Shown here: piece after piece, positions 1 to 8,721 of the stretch
How the letters are laid out: each line of letters opens with the position of its first letter
Numbering within the stretch: position 1 is the first letter of the stretch
Assembly: GCF_963920925.1 (NCBI RefSeq)
Contig: NZ_CAWUDI010000005.1
Location: 124,001-188,000 of the forward strand
Direction: 5' to 3'
From: Rivularia sp963920925
Lineage (GTDB): Bacteria > Cyanobacteriota > Cyanobacteriia > Cyanobacteriales > Nostocaceae
DNA length: 64,000 bases
Notes under the pieces: generated by a model
What the model was told of the DNA's origin: nothing
The model's database searches: none
What the model saw: the letters and a program-made list of their open reading frames with translations, nothing else
Program-made: the position numbers and the translations under genes

Positions 1-479
1 TTCTTCAGCCAAGCTTCTCGATCTGCTGCTGTAAATGCATCAGCATCGCTGGAGATTATTTTTACTTGATAGCGATCGTCCACTAAAACCGCAGTCTGTT
101 TTCCAAGTTCTACCGCTGGATAACCGGAGATTTTTTTGGGGCTGTTAGCAAATTTGGCTGCTGCCGAAGGGTTGCTGGTGGTATCGTTAATGGAAATTTT
201 CGCTACTTCCTTGCCGTCTTTTTTCAGTTTCGCTTGAGCAAAGCCTTTTTTCTCTTGAGTAAAGACTCGCTGATAACCATCTGAAGCTGAAGGGAAAAAC
301 TTATTAAACTCACTGCCTTGAGTAGCATCTTTAGCAACAGCTTGTCCTCTCTTTTGCTGGGTGCTTTCCTGCTGCACTTGGTCAAAACGTCCTGGTGCTT
401 TTTGAGCGCAGGCTGTTGTGAATAGCAAAATCGAAAGTAGTAAAGCCGCTAATATCCTGCGGGTGCGGGAAAAATTCAT
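1..479 (-). CDS. Cyanobacterial lipoprotein, C-terminus cut by window edge
   Basis: The reading frame runs from an ATG at 479 off the left edge of the window, so the C-terminus is missing. The first residues form a lipoprotein signal peptide: basic n-region (NFSRTRR), a leucine-rich core, and a lipobox ending TTAC with the cysteine near residue 24, so the mature protein should be lipid-anchored. The mature part is hydrophilic, Lys/Ala/Ser rich, and ends in this window with a segment about sensing or tolerating variation (ADAFTAADREAWLK). I do not recognise a named family; it resembles conserved cyanobacterial lipoproteins of unknown function. The gene is followed on its upstream side by about 240 bases of AT-rich DNA that should hold its promoter. 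Confidence 0.75.
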   Translation of the reverse strand, partial: MNFSRTRRILAALLLSILLFTTACAQKAPGRFDQVQQESTQQKRGQAVAKDATQGSEFNKFFPSASDGYQRVFTQEKKGFAQAKLKKDGKEVAKISINDTTSNPSAAAKFANSPKKISGYPAVELGKQTAVLVDDRYQVKIISSDADAFTAADREAWLK

Positions 480-722
480 CTTTGACTCCTAATTGTATCT
501 TGACCTTATTTTGACCGAACAAAGTATAAAGGATTAACAATTTATACTTTATGACTCATCCTTTATACTTCATTTGTCAATCAACAAAAATCTTTTTTGA
601 TAACTTTTAAGTATGTTTATCAACAGTTAAACGTTATTACTATTAGGACAAAGGAATCAACATTAATACGGTTTTCTTTAACCTTTGACCTTTGACCTTT
701 AACCTTTAACTTTTATTAACTG
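480..722. other. AT-rich intergenic region with short tandem repeats
   Basis: This 243-base gap lies between a minus-strand lipoprotein gene (its promoter should be here) and the 3' end of the methyltransferase gene. It contains repeated ctttatact words near 540-570 and heptamer-like repeats of acctttg/aaccttt type at about 681-712. No open frame of note was seen. Confidence 0.5.
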
Positions 723-1367
723 TTAATTTCGGTGAGCTATAACAGCATAAAATGGGTCGCCACCTGCCGCACCTAACCACTGGAGGAAATTTGGTGCAGT
801 TGATTGATTTTTGATTACTTCTGGAGGAGTAAATCCGGGAACCGATTGAAAGTAGCTTCTAACTAATTCGACTCTACCGGCTTCGCTACTATCGCGCCAC
901 GCTTGAATTGCTTTTTGAGAAAACATTCTGTTAGAAAAGCTGAAAATTGCTACACCACCAGGTTTGAGGATGCGATGAATTTCAGTAAATATTGCTTCCG
1001 GATACTGCAAATACTGTACTGAAACACAATTAAGAACAGCATCAAAATCTTGGTCTTTCAGCGGTAATTTAGGATTTTCGTTAAGATTTTGCACAAAATA
1101 ATTATCAAAACGTGGATTGCGTGCTAATTCTTCTTGATTGAGTCCGTGTCCCTCAACATGACTAAACTGCATTTCTTGGGGTAAATGGGAAACCCAACTA
1201 CTCATCATGTCAAAAATCCGCGTATTCGGTTCGAGACGTTGACGATACAAATCCGTAAGTTTTTGAATAAACCCATCATCTACATGAGTAACAAAACGGG
1301 GAAGCCCGTAAAACAATTTATCATCCGTATCATCCAACTTTATGCGTTGATTTGGTCGAAGCACCAT
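723..1367 (-). CDS. Class I SAM-dependent methyltransferase (type 11-like)
   Basis: A 214-residue protein. The C-terminal half has the late motifs of Methyltransf_11-type enzymes: a DAVLNCVSVQYL strand and acidic motif around residue 110, and the post-motif segment EIHRILKPGGVAIFSFSNRMF that follows the Rossmann core in this family. The N-terminal part, where the SAM-binding GxGxG motif usually sits, is unusual: NTRIFDMMSSWVSHLP replaces the glycine-rich loop, as in a subgroup of cyanobacterial methyltransferase-domain proteins. The substrate cannot be read from the sequence. The gene is monocistronic in appearance, with repeat-rich gaps on both sides. Confidence 0.85.
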   Translation of the reverse strand: MVLRPNQRIKLDDTDDKLFYGLPRFVTHVDDGFIQKLTDLYRQRLEPNTRIFDMMSSWVSHLPQEMQFSHVEGHGLNQEELARNPRFDNYFVQNLNENPKLPLKDQDFDAVLNCVSVQYLQYPEAIFTEIHRILKPGGVAIFSFSNRMFSQKAIQAWRDSSEAGRVELVRSYFQSVPGFTPPEVIKNQSTAPNFLQWLGAAGGDPFYAVIAHRN

Positions 1368-1380
1368 AAAATCCCCCTTT

Positions 1381-1500
1381 AAATCAGTTATCAGTTATTA
1401 GTTGTTAGTTTTCACTAGGGAGCGAGACGCTCCCACTACTTCTTATACCTTTTAAATGACTGTAGCTCACTGTTCACTGCTCGCTGTTAACTGTTAACTG
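1381..1500. repeat. Short tandem repeats and a small palindrome
   Basis: Tandem words of gttatcagttattag and gttaactgttaactg type flank a perfect small hairpin (GGGAGCG/CGCTCCC, 1428-1444). This is typical dispersed cyanobacterial repeat DNA. The gap 1368-1598 separates divergently transcribed genes, so both promoters should lie here, but I cannot assign boxes. Confidence 0.6.
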
Positions 1501-1598
1501 TTTAAATATGGTACATTTTGTATACCAATTTACATATTTTTAAACGAGATTTAACAATAAATTAGCTAAGCCTGTCATCTGCAATTCTTATTACTCAA

Positions 1599-3431
1599 AT
1601 GCTATCCAAACTAAAGTTTTCTGTTGTTAAACAAAATCTAATAAACTGGGCAGGTTTTCCTTATTTAAGTTTATTAATTTGGATGCTTCCGCTATTGCTA
1701 TTAGGTATAGGTGATAACAGCTTGATGGCTCATGATGAAGGACTTTACGCTGGGCGATCGCGCTTGATGTATGATTCGGGTGACTGGATAAATCCTTGGG
1801 GAACTCCACATCATAAAACACCGGGTTTTTATTGGTTAATTGCTGCTTTTTATAGTTTATTTGGAATCAGTGAAATTAGCGTTCGTTTACCAAGTATGAT
1901 TGTTGGTATTTTGAGCGTGTTGCTTGTATATGAAATTGGCAAAATATTATTAAATAAAAAACTTGCTTGGTTGGCTGCTGCAATTCTCAGCGTAGAATTT
2001 CTTTGGCTGCAATATTCTCGTTTGGGAACTCCAGATGTTTCGATGGTTTTTCTGGTACTTCTAGGAATATTATCTTTATTAAAAGCTGAATTAAATTTCC
2101 AGCATCGTTATATTTGGGGTTTAATTGCTGGGTTTAGTTTTTCTTTTGGCTTCTTATTTAGAAGCTTCATGATTTTTATTCCGATCGTAGCTTTATCCCC
2201 TTATTTAATATTGCAGTATCGTCGTCACAATCATTTAGCAAACCCAATGTTATACGTGGGATTTTTATTCGGGTTGGCACCTACTATAATTTGGTTAAGG
2301 CTTAGTTACTTACGCTTTGGTAGCGATAGTGTTGCAAAGTTAATTAATTTTGTAACCAAACTTAATTCTAGCGAGCGTCATAATAATAACTGGATTTATT
2401 ATTTTTGGAATGTCCCTATTATAGCTTTTCCTTGGTCGTTGTTTAGCTTCTTTGGTACGGGCTTATTAATTCGCGATTTGCTGTCCAAATATATTTATCA
2501 AAGTGAAGAGATTAACGATAAAACTTTAATATATAGTAATTATAAAAGTAAAGAACACAGCAATTACACAAGCGAGTTAGATAAAAATAATCTCAGCCAG
2601 AAACACGGCAATAAAAATAGCGAGGAAGATGCTCGCACTAAAAAAAAAGAAGAATTGAATTATTTAAAAGATATTTCAATTATAATAGGATTTCCGCTGA
2701 TTTTCTTTGTTGAAATCAGTATTTTTTCAACTCGAACATCTCACTACAGTCTTTGCTTGTATCCTTTTATTGCTTTACTTGCTGCGGTAGCTTTAAGTTG
2801 GCTGGGAAAAATTTGGAATCAACAAAATAAAGAATTTAAAATCAAAAGTATACCTTTATTTTCTATTTCTTCAACTCGTATTCTAAAAACTTTAAACTAT
2901 ACTTTTGGTACCCTGGGAATGATACTTTTATTAACAGGTACGATTGTTTTCTTTATCAGCGATAGCGATGGAGAAATCCGCAATTATGCAATCATAGGTT
3001 TAGTATTAGGTTTGGGCTGGTTAACTCTACCCTTAATTTGGATTGCTCGCTGTCGCTTTGGTAAAAATATAATTACTGCACGCTATTGGATAGGTGCTTG
3101 GTTAATTTCTGCTTGGTTAACTTTAGCGGTAACTGGTAGTTTGGGTTTATTGAGCAATTACAATCCTGATTTCCAAGCATTTTTACAACAGCCAGAAATC
3201 AGTCAAACTTTGAAAAATCATCCGATAAATTTCGTTAACGTTGGCGGTAAAACTGGAGTTTTGATTAATTTTTATACTCCAAAACATGGGAAACGAATAA
3301 ATATAAATGAACTTTCCCAACTTTCTGCTTCGAGTTACGCTTGGATACCTCAAAAACAAGCTTTAGAAATATCGCAACCTCATCGCGTAATTGGTGAAGT
3401 GCAAAAATATCAGTTGATTCATTTGGAATGA
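1599..3431 (+). CDS. GT39/ArnT-like membrane glycosyltransferase
   Basis: A 610-residue polytopic membrane protein. The first transmembrane helix is followed by a loop with DEGLYAGRSRLM at about residues 46-57, matching the acidic DE(G/A)xYA motif of dolichyl-phosphate-mannose/ArnT-type transferases, which use polyprenyl-phosphate sugars as donors and act on the periplasmic face. About ten further hydrophobic helices follow, and a soluble C-terminal region ends the protein. Residues about 300-355 (2500-2665) are a hydrophilic Asn/Lys/Glu-rich stretch unlike the rest; it contains DNA matching a dispersed repeat also found at 5703-5721. The acceptor is unknown (lipid, protein or polysaccharide). 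A terminator follows the stop codon. Confidence 0.85.
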   Translation: MLSKLKFSVVKQNLINWAGFPYLSLLIWMLPLLLLGIGDNSLMAHDEGLYAGRSRLMYDSGDWINPWGTPHHKTPGFYWLIAAFYSLFGISEISVRLPSMIVGILSVLLVYEIGKILLNKKLAWLAAAILSVEFLWLQYSRLGTPDVSMVFLVLLGILSLLKAELNFQHRYIWGLIAGFSFSFGFLFRSFMIFIPIVALSPYLILQYRRHNHLANPMLYVGFLFGLAPTIIWLRLSYLRFGSDSVAKLINFVTKLNSSERHNNNWIYYFWNVPIIAFPWSLFSFFGTGLLIRDLLSKYIYQSEEINDKTLIYSNYKSKEHSNYTSELDKNNLSQKHGNKNSEEDARTKKKEELNYLKDISIIIGFPLIFFVEISIFSTRTSHYSLCLYPFIALLAAVALSWLGKIWNQQNKEFKIKSIPLFSISSTRILKTLNYTFGTLGMILLLTGTIVFFISDSDGEIRNYAIIGLVLGLGWLTLPLIWIARCRFGKNIITARYWIGAWLISAWLTLAVTGSLGLLSNYNPDFQAFLQQPEISQTLKNHPINFVNVGGKTGVLINFYTPKHGKRININELSQLSASSYAWIPQKQALEISQPHRVIGEVQKYQLIHLE

Positions 3432-3465
3432 GGGGATGGGGCATTGGGCATTTAGATCCCCCCAA

Positions 3466-3493
3466 CCCCCCTTAAAAAAGGGGGGCTTTTTTT
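3466..3493 (+). terminator. Rho-independent terminator of the GT39 gene
   Basis: An eight-base-pair stem (CCCCCCTT/AAGGGGGG, 3466-3473 and 3478-3485) with a four-A loop is followed by C and seven T. It begins 35 bases after the stop of the glycosyltransferase gene. A second, AG-rich palindrome (CCCTCC/GGAGGG) lies at about 3541-3560. Confidence 0.75.
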
Positions 3494-3597
3494 ACCTGAT
3501 TAAAAACCCCAACCCTAATTATAAAAATCGGGGCTTTATTCCCTCCTTCTTAAGGAGGGTTAGGGAGGATCTTATGTAGCGCAATATCGAGTTTTCA

Positions 3598-4458
3598 TCA
3601 TTCAAACCTTTCTCTAAAAGCACCAACAACGCTTTCATCCTTCGTATTATCCAAAACCGCAAACACAACCTTTTCAAACAAACCGTTAAATTTCGGATTT
3701 TCTACAAGATGATAATGAAAATATCTCGCAACATCATTGGGATTATTTTTGAATACACCACAACCCCAAGCACCTAAAACTAAGACTTTATAATCATTTA
3801 CTGCTGCAACCGACAATAACTTTTCTGTACGTTGCAACATCGTACTTTCAATTTTATTTATTTCTTGTTTTTTACCATTTTTTCTCACAGCACCAGCATT
3901 AACAGCAGGTACTGTCAAAATTGAAATTGAAAAAGGTTTATCCAATAATCTGTCGTAATCATCTCTAATAACCGGCACTTGCGGCGAATAAATCATATCA
4001 TCGAGATAAAGACACGAATCGTAATTTCTGTTTTTCTCGTACATTTTCGTCATTTGAGAAATACAAGGATAAAGCCCGGTTGCTCTTGCTAAACTTTCTT
4101 CCTGTGCTTGACTACCATTAAGAAATCCACCGCCGGGGTTTTTGGCAGAAGCGAAATTTAAACATAATACTTTGTCAAAGCTTTCTTGATTTACCAATCT
4201 ATTAGCAGCATCAAGAGTAGTTTCGTTATTTATTTTAAACTCTATTTGATTTTGATTTTCTCTGGCTTGCTTTTTACGTAATTGAGAAAATAATTTAAAA
4301 AAATCGTCTTCAGAATAATGAATAGAACCTTGAATGGCTAATTCTAAACTTTCTCGGATATTAATAGTTTCTTTTTGTTTATTTTGATAAAAACCTATTT
4401 CTAAAATATTAACAGTTTCTTGGGCGATCGCCGCACGTTGTTCTCTATTTTTACTCAT
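3598..4458 (-). CDS. TIGR02452-type microbial PARG-like macrodomain protein
   Basis: A 286-residue protein of the DUF2263/TIGR02452 family, a bacterial poly(ADP-ribose) glycohydrolase-like macrodomain group. The key signature is visible at about residues 111-125: NPGGGFLNGSQAQEESLAR, which fits the PARG pattern GGG-x(6-8)-QEE; the second Glu is the catalytic residue in characterised PARGs. Downstream, the segment LVLGAWGCGVFKNNP fits the phosphate-binding glycine loop of macrodomains. The N-terminal half before the macrodomain is helical and charged, as in other family members. Probable role: removal of ADP-ribose from proteins or nucleic acids; the partner ADP-ribosyltransferase is not in the window. 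It lies 76 bases downstream of hisC on the same strand. Confidence 0.88.
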   Translation of the reverse strand: MSKNREQRAAIAQETVNILEIGFYQNKQKETINIRESLELAIQGSIHYSEDDFFKLFSQLRKKQARENQNQIEFKINNETTLDAANRLVNQESFDKVLCLNFASAKNPGGGFLNGSQAQEESLARATGLYPCISQMTKMYEKNRNYDSCLYLDDMIYSPQVPVIRDDYDRLLDKPFSISILTVPAVNAGAVRKNGKKQEINKIESTMLQRTEKLLSVAAVNDYKVLVLGAWGCGVFKNNPNDVARYFHYHLVENPKFNGLFEKVVFAVLDNTKDESVVGAFRERFE

Positions 4459-4480
4459 ATTCTAAAAATTATATAAAAAC

Positions 4481-4521
4481 TCCGCGTTACTCTGCGTAAA
4501 CCTTTGCGCGACTTTGCGTTA
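4481..4521. repeat. Dispersed ctctgcgtaaac-type repeat
   Basis: The gap between the PARG-like gene and hisC carries the word series tccgcgttactctgcgtaaa then cctttgcgcgactttgcg. The reverse complement of this type appears after acnB at 47529-47570 (aacgcagagg..., ggacgcag). Such units are common intergenic repeats of filamentous cyanobacteria. Confidence 0.6.
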
Positions 4522-4534
4522 AATAAATTAAATT

Positions 4535-5587
4535 TTACTCAACCAACCCACTCAAAGCCTCAATCAATACCTTATTCTCCTCATCCGTACCAACAGCAAT
4601 TCTTAACTTATCTTCCAACCCTTCCTGTTTAAAATATCGAATCAAAATACCTTGTTCTTTCAACTTCAAATATAAATATTCAGCATTCCCTTGGGGTGGC
4701 TGCACTAATAAAAAATTCGTCTGAGAATCCCAAACTTTAAAACCTAATTTTTTTAAATCTTCCGACAGCCTTCCCCGCGATATTTTAACCTTTTGGGCAC
4801 AGCTATTTTTATAATTTTGGTCGCGCATGGCAGCAGCACCGATTGCACAAGCTATAGCATCAATGTTGTAGCTATCTTTAATTTTATACAAACCAGCTAA
4901 TAACTTAGGATTGGCAATTCCGAATCCCAATCTAATCCCTGCCAGCGAATATCCCTTTGATAAAGTACGAATAGAAATTACATTTTCAAACTCTTTAACT
5001 ACAGATAACGCATCGCCAGAAGCAAAATCACAATAAGCTTCATCAACAACCAAAACACCAGATAATCTTGATGCTAATTGTTGTAAATCTTCTACTGGTA
5101 CAATATGTCCAGAAGGGCTGTTAGGAGTGGCTATAAAAGTGACAGCGCCATCAACTTTTACTAATTCTTCTATTGGTAATTTATAGTCTTCTGGATAATC
5201 AATTTCTACTGTCTGGGCTGGCTGCATTTCTACTAAAGTACGGTAAAGTACGTAAGTAGGCATAGGATAAACTACTTTTCTACTAGCATCAGTACAAGCC
5301 CGAATTACTAAATTCAGCACTTCATCGCTACCGTTACCTACTATTATCCAATCAGCAGGAACACTTAAAACATCACTAGCAGCATTGCGAAATTCCGTAG
5401 CAGAAGCATCCGGGTATCGTCGCAACCATTCCCAATCGAAGTTTTGCAAAACATTTTTTACTTTTGGGGAAGGAGGATAAGGATTTTCGTTGCTGTTTAA
5501 TTTAATGATTTTACTATCAGATTTTGGCTGCTCTCCAGGGATATAGCCAGTCATTGCATCAACTTCAGCACGGAAGAAACTAGTCAT
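4535..5587 (-). CDS. hisC: Histidinol-phosphate aminotransferase
   Basis: A 350-residue fold-type I PLP enzyme that converts histidinol phosphate and 2-oxoglutarate to imidazole acetol phosphate and glutamate in histidine biosynthesis, or the reverse. The N-terminus has the class motif LNSNENPYPPSPKV (substrate arm). VVDEAYCDF (about residues 180-188) contains the PLP-ring aspartate and tyrosine. RTLSKGYSLAGIRLGFGIA (about residues 207-225) contains the Schiff-base lysine in SKG and the phosphate-binding arginine. The length matches the usual 350-370 residues. HisC-like enzymes sometimes act on aromatic amino acids, so the exact substrate is inferred. No other his gene is near, normal for cyanobacteria where his genes are scattered. 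Confidence 0.92.
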   Translation of the reverse strand: MTSFFRAEVDAMTGYIPGEQPKSDSKIIKLNSNENPYPPSPKVKNVLQNFDWEWLRRYPDASATEFRNAASDVLSVPADWIIVGNGSDEVLNLVIRACTDASRKVVYPMPTYVLYRTLVEMQPAQTVEIDYPEDYKLPIEELVKVDGAVTFIATPNSPSGHIVPVEDLQQLASRLSGVLVVDEAYCDFASGDALSVVKEFENVISIRTLSKGYSLAGIRLGFGIANPKLLAGLYKIKDSYNIDAIACAIGAAAMRDQNYKNSCAQKVKISRGRLSEDLKKLGFKVWDSQTNFLLVQPPQGNAEYLYLKLKEQGILIRYFKQEGLEDKLRIAVGTDEENKVLIEALSGLVE

Positions 5588-5773
5588 ACGATTTTGGATT
5601 TTGACAACGGATGCTTTTATTTTAGATTTTGGATTGACTTTAGCAGATAAAAATATTTTTTTGGATATGTGAGGTTAATTCAAAATATCAATTAAATCAA
5701 GCAAGATGCTCGCACTAAAAATAAACATAAATGAGTTTCTTCTTACTATTCCCTGTTCCCTATTCCCCGTTTC
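5588..5773. other. Intergenic gap with dispersed repeat word
   Basis: Holds the hisC promoter region and, at 5703-5721, the repeat word aagatgctcgcactaaaaa, identical to bases 2626-2644 inside the GT39 gene. Further on come cyanobacterial heptamer-like words (ttccctattccc series, about 5748-5783). Confidence 0.5.
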
Positions 5774-6928
5774 CTATTCCCTCTTAATCATACTATTTAA
5801 TGCTAATCGTGAAATTTCAGGAAATAAATCCCAATCAGATGCATAAGCTTCATCGTCAGCAAAAACAACTAGAATATAAGTTTTTCCATCGGGTGTAGTG
5901 ATAATTCCAGCATCGTTACGGGAATTAGAAGTCAAACCTGCTTTTCCCTTAAAATCAACATCATTTGGTAAAGATGCGCTCAAAAATCCTCTTACGGGAT
6001 TAAATTCATCAGAATTCTCATCGTCTTTTTTTATATTCCTCTTTTGAGCATCTATTGTTAACCATTTTGCCATTTTTTTACTAGAATTTGATGATACAGA
6101 TTGTTTTTTGTAAATTTCATATAGCAGTCTGGCAACCTGTTGAGTTGAGATTTGATTACGAATCAGATTTTCCCGATTTTCTCGCAATATTAATTCCGAA
6201 CCTTCTGGTTGAGAAAGATTTGGTGATGAAATTGGAAATGTTTTCTGACTGACATTTATGTTGTCATATCCTGCTTGTTGAAAATATTGATTAACTTGTA
6301 ATCTTTTCTTTTTCCAATTTCGAGATTCTTCTCCTTGAATATTTTCTTGGTATTCAGTGTGAGAAATTTTATCAACAATATAGCTAGCAGAGTCATTATC
6401 AGATTTTTTAATCATTTCATCTAGATATTGAGTAAAATCTGCTTCCGATAAAATCTCTTTTTCTATTTGAGCATAAAGGTAAACCATCCAAAATAGTTTA
6501 ACTACACTTGCTGGGTATCTGAATTTTTCTTGTTGATATCCCGCAGTTTTGCCGGTTTTTATGTCAATTAATGTAATTGATAGTGGCTGAGTTGGTAAAT
6601 TTTTCTCTTTAGCTAAATCAACAACTCGATTGACAATTTTCTCTAATTGTTTACTTTGAGTAAATTGAGGAGATGTTGTGATGTTATATGCTAATTTTGA
6701 AGTATCTATACTTTCTAATGATTTAGTTGGTGAAGCTGATGCTGTAGGTGTCGATCGCACAGCCGTGGATTGATTTACTTCTTTGGCACCTTTTTCGGTA
6801 CTATCGGCATTTTGTTGTTTTAATAAGACTAAACCGATTGAAGCTATCGTTAAGGCAACTCCAATAACTATACTCGCAAATCGCAGCCGTAATAATTGAG
6901 CAGAGCGTTTTTTATCGCTGATTCTCAT
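5774..6928 (-). CDS. Membrane-anchored serine hydrolase, class A beta-lactamase fold
   Basis: A 384-residue protein with one N-terminal transmembrane anchor (about residues 15-35), a Ser/Thr/Ala/Pro-rich linker to about residue 70, then a beta-lactamase-like domain. Motif 1 is SVVK with the nucleophilic Ser141 and Lys144. Motif 2 is SDN in KKSDNDSASYIVD at about residue 175. Motif 3 is KAG in KGKAGLTSNSRNDAG instead of the usual KTG. The fold is shared by class A beta-lactamases and low-molecular-weight penicillin-binding proteins. Cyanobacterial proteins of this type are usually annotated only as serine hydrolases, so activity on beta-lactams or on peptidoglycan peptides is not proven. It follows the two kinase genes on the same strand, 62 bases after the first. 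Confidence 0.82.
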   Translation of the reverse strand: MRISDKKRSAQLLRLRFASIVIGVALTIASIGLVLLKQQNADSTEKGAKEVNQSTAVRSTPTASASPTKSLESIDTSKLAYNITTSPQFTQSKQLEKIVNRVVDLAKEKNLPTQPLSITLIDIKTGKTAGYQQEKFRYPASVVKLFWMVYLYAQIEKEILSEADFTQYLDEMIKKSDNDSASYIVDKISHTEYQENIQGEESRNWKKKRLQVNQYFQQAGYDNINVSQKTFPISSPNLSQPEGSELILRENRENLIRNQISTQQVARLLYEIYKKQSVSSNSSKKMAKWLTIDAQKRNIKKDDENSDEFNPVRGFLSASLPNDVDFKGKAGLTSNSRNDAGIITTPDGKTYILVVFADDEAYASDWDLFPEISRLALNSMIKRE

Positions 6929-6990
6929 TGTTTATATGTTTATACTAAAAATAAACTTAAAATTTGCGATTGAGATAAAACAATACATTA

Positions 6991-8538
6991 TTAATGAATA
7001 CTAATAACGTCGATCGTTTTGTAATCAGAAATTTTTAAACTTCCATCTTCTAACTGTAAAGAATATCTAATTAATCTAGTATCAAATGAAGTATTTTCAC
7101 CAGGAACTATTTCCCCACTCTGATAAAATATTCTGTCTTCAGTAACTACAATATCAATTGTTGCTCTATTATTACTAGCAATAAATTTTTCTACAGAATC
7201 AATTTTTTGTACTCCATATCGATAATAAGAATTATTGTTTTCTAACCACTCTAATGAACTATCAGTACCTACATTTTTTCTATATGCTTCACCTGTAGTT
7301 AATTCTGCCCCTAAATTGCGATCAAAAGGAGGTGCAAATAATTCTCGCTTTGCATCTTGCCATTGATTCAATACAGAAATAGCTGCTTCTCTTGTAATCG
7401 ATGATGTCGCAGGTGTAAAGTTATTTGGATTAGAAGATTGCTGTGCTGGCTTATTTGCAGTTTGATTCAAATTTGTAGTATTAGAAGCATCACCCAGATT
7501 CGCTGATGGTTTGTTAATTATTGAGATACCACCGATCGCACATACCCCAATTACAGTGCCTATAATCGTAGCTTTTTGCCAGTCTTTCATTCCTCGATTA
7601 ACTACAGTTGTTGGTGCCTGAGTTAGTGTCTGGGCTGCTGGTGTTGAAATTTCAGTCGGAGGTTGTGTCGATGGTGCAGGAATGTAAGGTACCGTGGGCG
7701 GAAGAGGAATTGCTTCAGTTTGCAATGCTTGTAACATTTCTTTAGCAGTAGCAAAGCGATCGCGCGAATGAGATTGAATCGCCTTATCAAAAACTGCGGC
7801 AAAGCTAGAGGTAATATTTGGAGCATATTCTCGCCAGATAATTTCACCTGTAGATGGATTATTTGGTAATTCTTGGGGTATTTTCCCCGTAAGTAAGTAT
7901 ATCGCAGTTAGTCCCAAACTATACAAATCGCTAGAATATACTGGTCTTCCGGCTGTTTGTTCGCTGGGCATAAATCCCGGTGTGCCAATCACAATCGACT
8001 TCGCGGAATTTTCGGAAACTGCTACTACTGTTTGCATGGTTTCCTTAACTGCACCAAAGTCGATTAAAACAGGTTTGCGATCGCTATGACGAATTAAAAT
8101 ATTATCGGGTTTAATATCTCGATGAACGATACGTTTACCGTGAATGTAGTCCAGTACGGGTAAAATATTAATTAAAATTTCTTTAACCGAAGCTTCGCTT
8201 AAAATTCCTTGTTGCTGCACCTTTTTTGTTAAGGTGTCTCCTTCTATATATTCTTGAATTAAGTAAAATTGCTCATCGTTCGTAAAATAAGCATATAGTT
8301 GGGGAATTTGATTTTTACCATCACTTAATTCTTCTAAAAGTGCGGCTTCTCGCTGAAATCTTTCTTGTACTAATTGATATATTTGCGGGTTGTGTTCTAC
8401 TGGTTTAAGTTGTTTAATTACACATTTACGTTTAGAAGGCATTTGGGTATCTTCAGCCAAATAGGTTTCGCCAAATCCCCCCGAAGCTAAAACTTTAATT
8501 ACTTGATAGCGATGGTTTAATTGTGTTGGTGTCATCAT
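6991..8538 (-). CDS. Ser/Thr protein kinase with ARC6/IMS-like C-terminal domain
   Basis: A Hanks-type kinase of about 515 residues from the ATG at 8538. A longer frame begins at a GTG at 8592, but the added residues are not kinase-like and the sister gene starts at the same point as the ATG. Kinase motifs: glycine loop ASGGFGETYLAED, VAIK-type lysine in CVIKQLK, catalytic loop HRDIKPDNIL, DFGAVKET metal motif, and the activation-segment GTPGFMPSEQ with APE-like region. A Pro/Thr-rich linker leads to one transmembrane helix (about residues 325-345), then an Asn/Ser-rich spacer. The final 130 residues (from AAISVLNQWQDAKRELF) resemble the IMS domain of ARC6/DUF4101, found on several cyanobacterial kinases. 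Its ligand is unknown. Confidence 0.87.
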   Translation of the reverse strand: MMTPTQLNHRYQVIKVLASGGFGETYLAEDTQMPSKRKCVIKQLKPVEHNPQIYQLVQERFQREAALLEELSDGKNQIPQLYAYFTNDEQFYLIQEYIEGDTLTKKVQQQGILSEASVKEILINILPVLDYIHGKRIVHRDIKPDNILIRHSDRKPVLIDFGAVKETMQTVVAVSENSAKSIVIGTPGFMPSEQTAGRPVYSSDLYSLGLTAIYLLTGKIPQELPNNPSTGEIIWREYAPNITSSFAAVFDKAIQSHSRDRFATAKEMLQALQTEAIPLPPTVPYIPAPSTQPPTEISTPAAQTLTQAPTTVVNRGMKDWQKATIIGTVIGVCAIGGISIINKPSANLGDASNTTNLNQTANKPAQQSSNPNNFTPATSSITREAAISVLNQWQDAKRELFAPPFDRNLGAELTTGEAYRKNVGTDSSLEWLENNNSYYRYGVQKIDSVEKFIASNNRATIDIVVTEDRIFYQSGEIVPGENTSFDTRLIRYSLQLEDGSLKISDYKTIDVISIH

Positions 8539-8721
8539 AGGTTCACACCCAATATTTATTAAACTATAGCCACAAATAATACATTTACCCACCAGAATAT
8601 TACTTGAAAGAAATCAATAATATTTTCATAAAAACTTTACTTGAGCTAGCTTTATTAGCTGAAACCTCAAATAAAAAGGTATTAAATCGCTTCTCGTCTT
8701 TTTCCTCTGTTCCCTATTCCC

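Noticed and set aside
1185..1382. Plus-strand open frame of 65 codons over the methyltransferase gene
   Set aside because: It is the antisense shadow of a gene with clear motifs and has no family resemblance.
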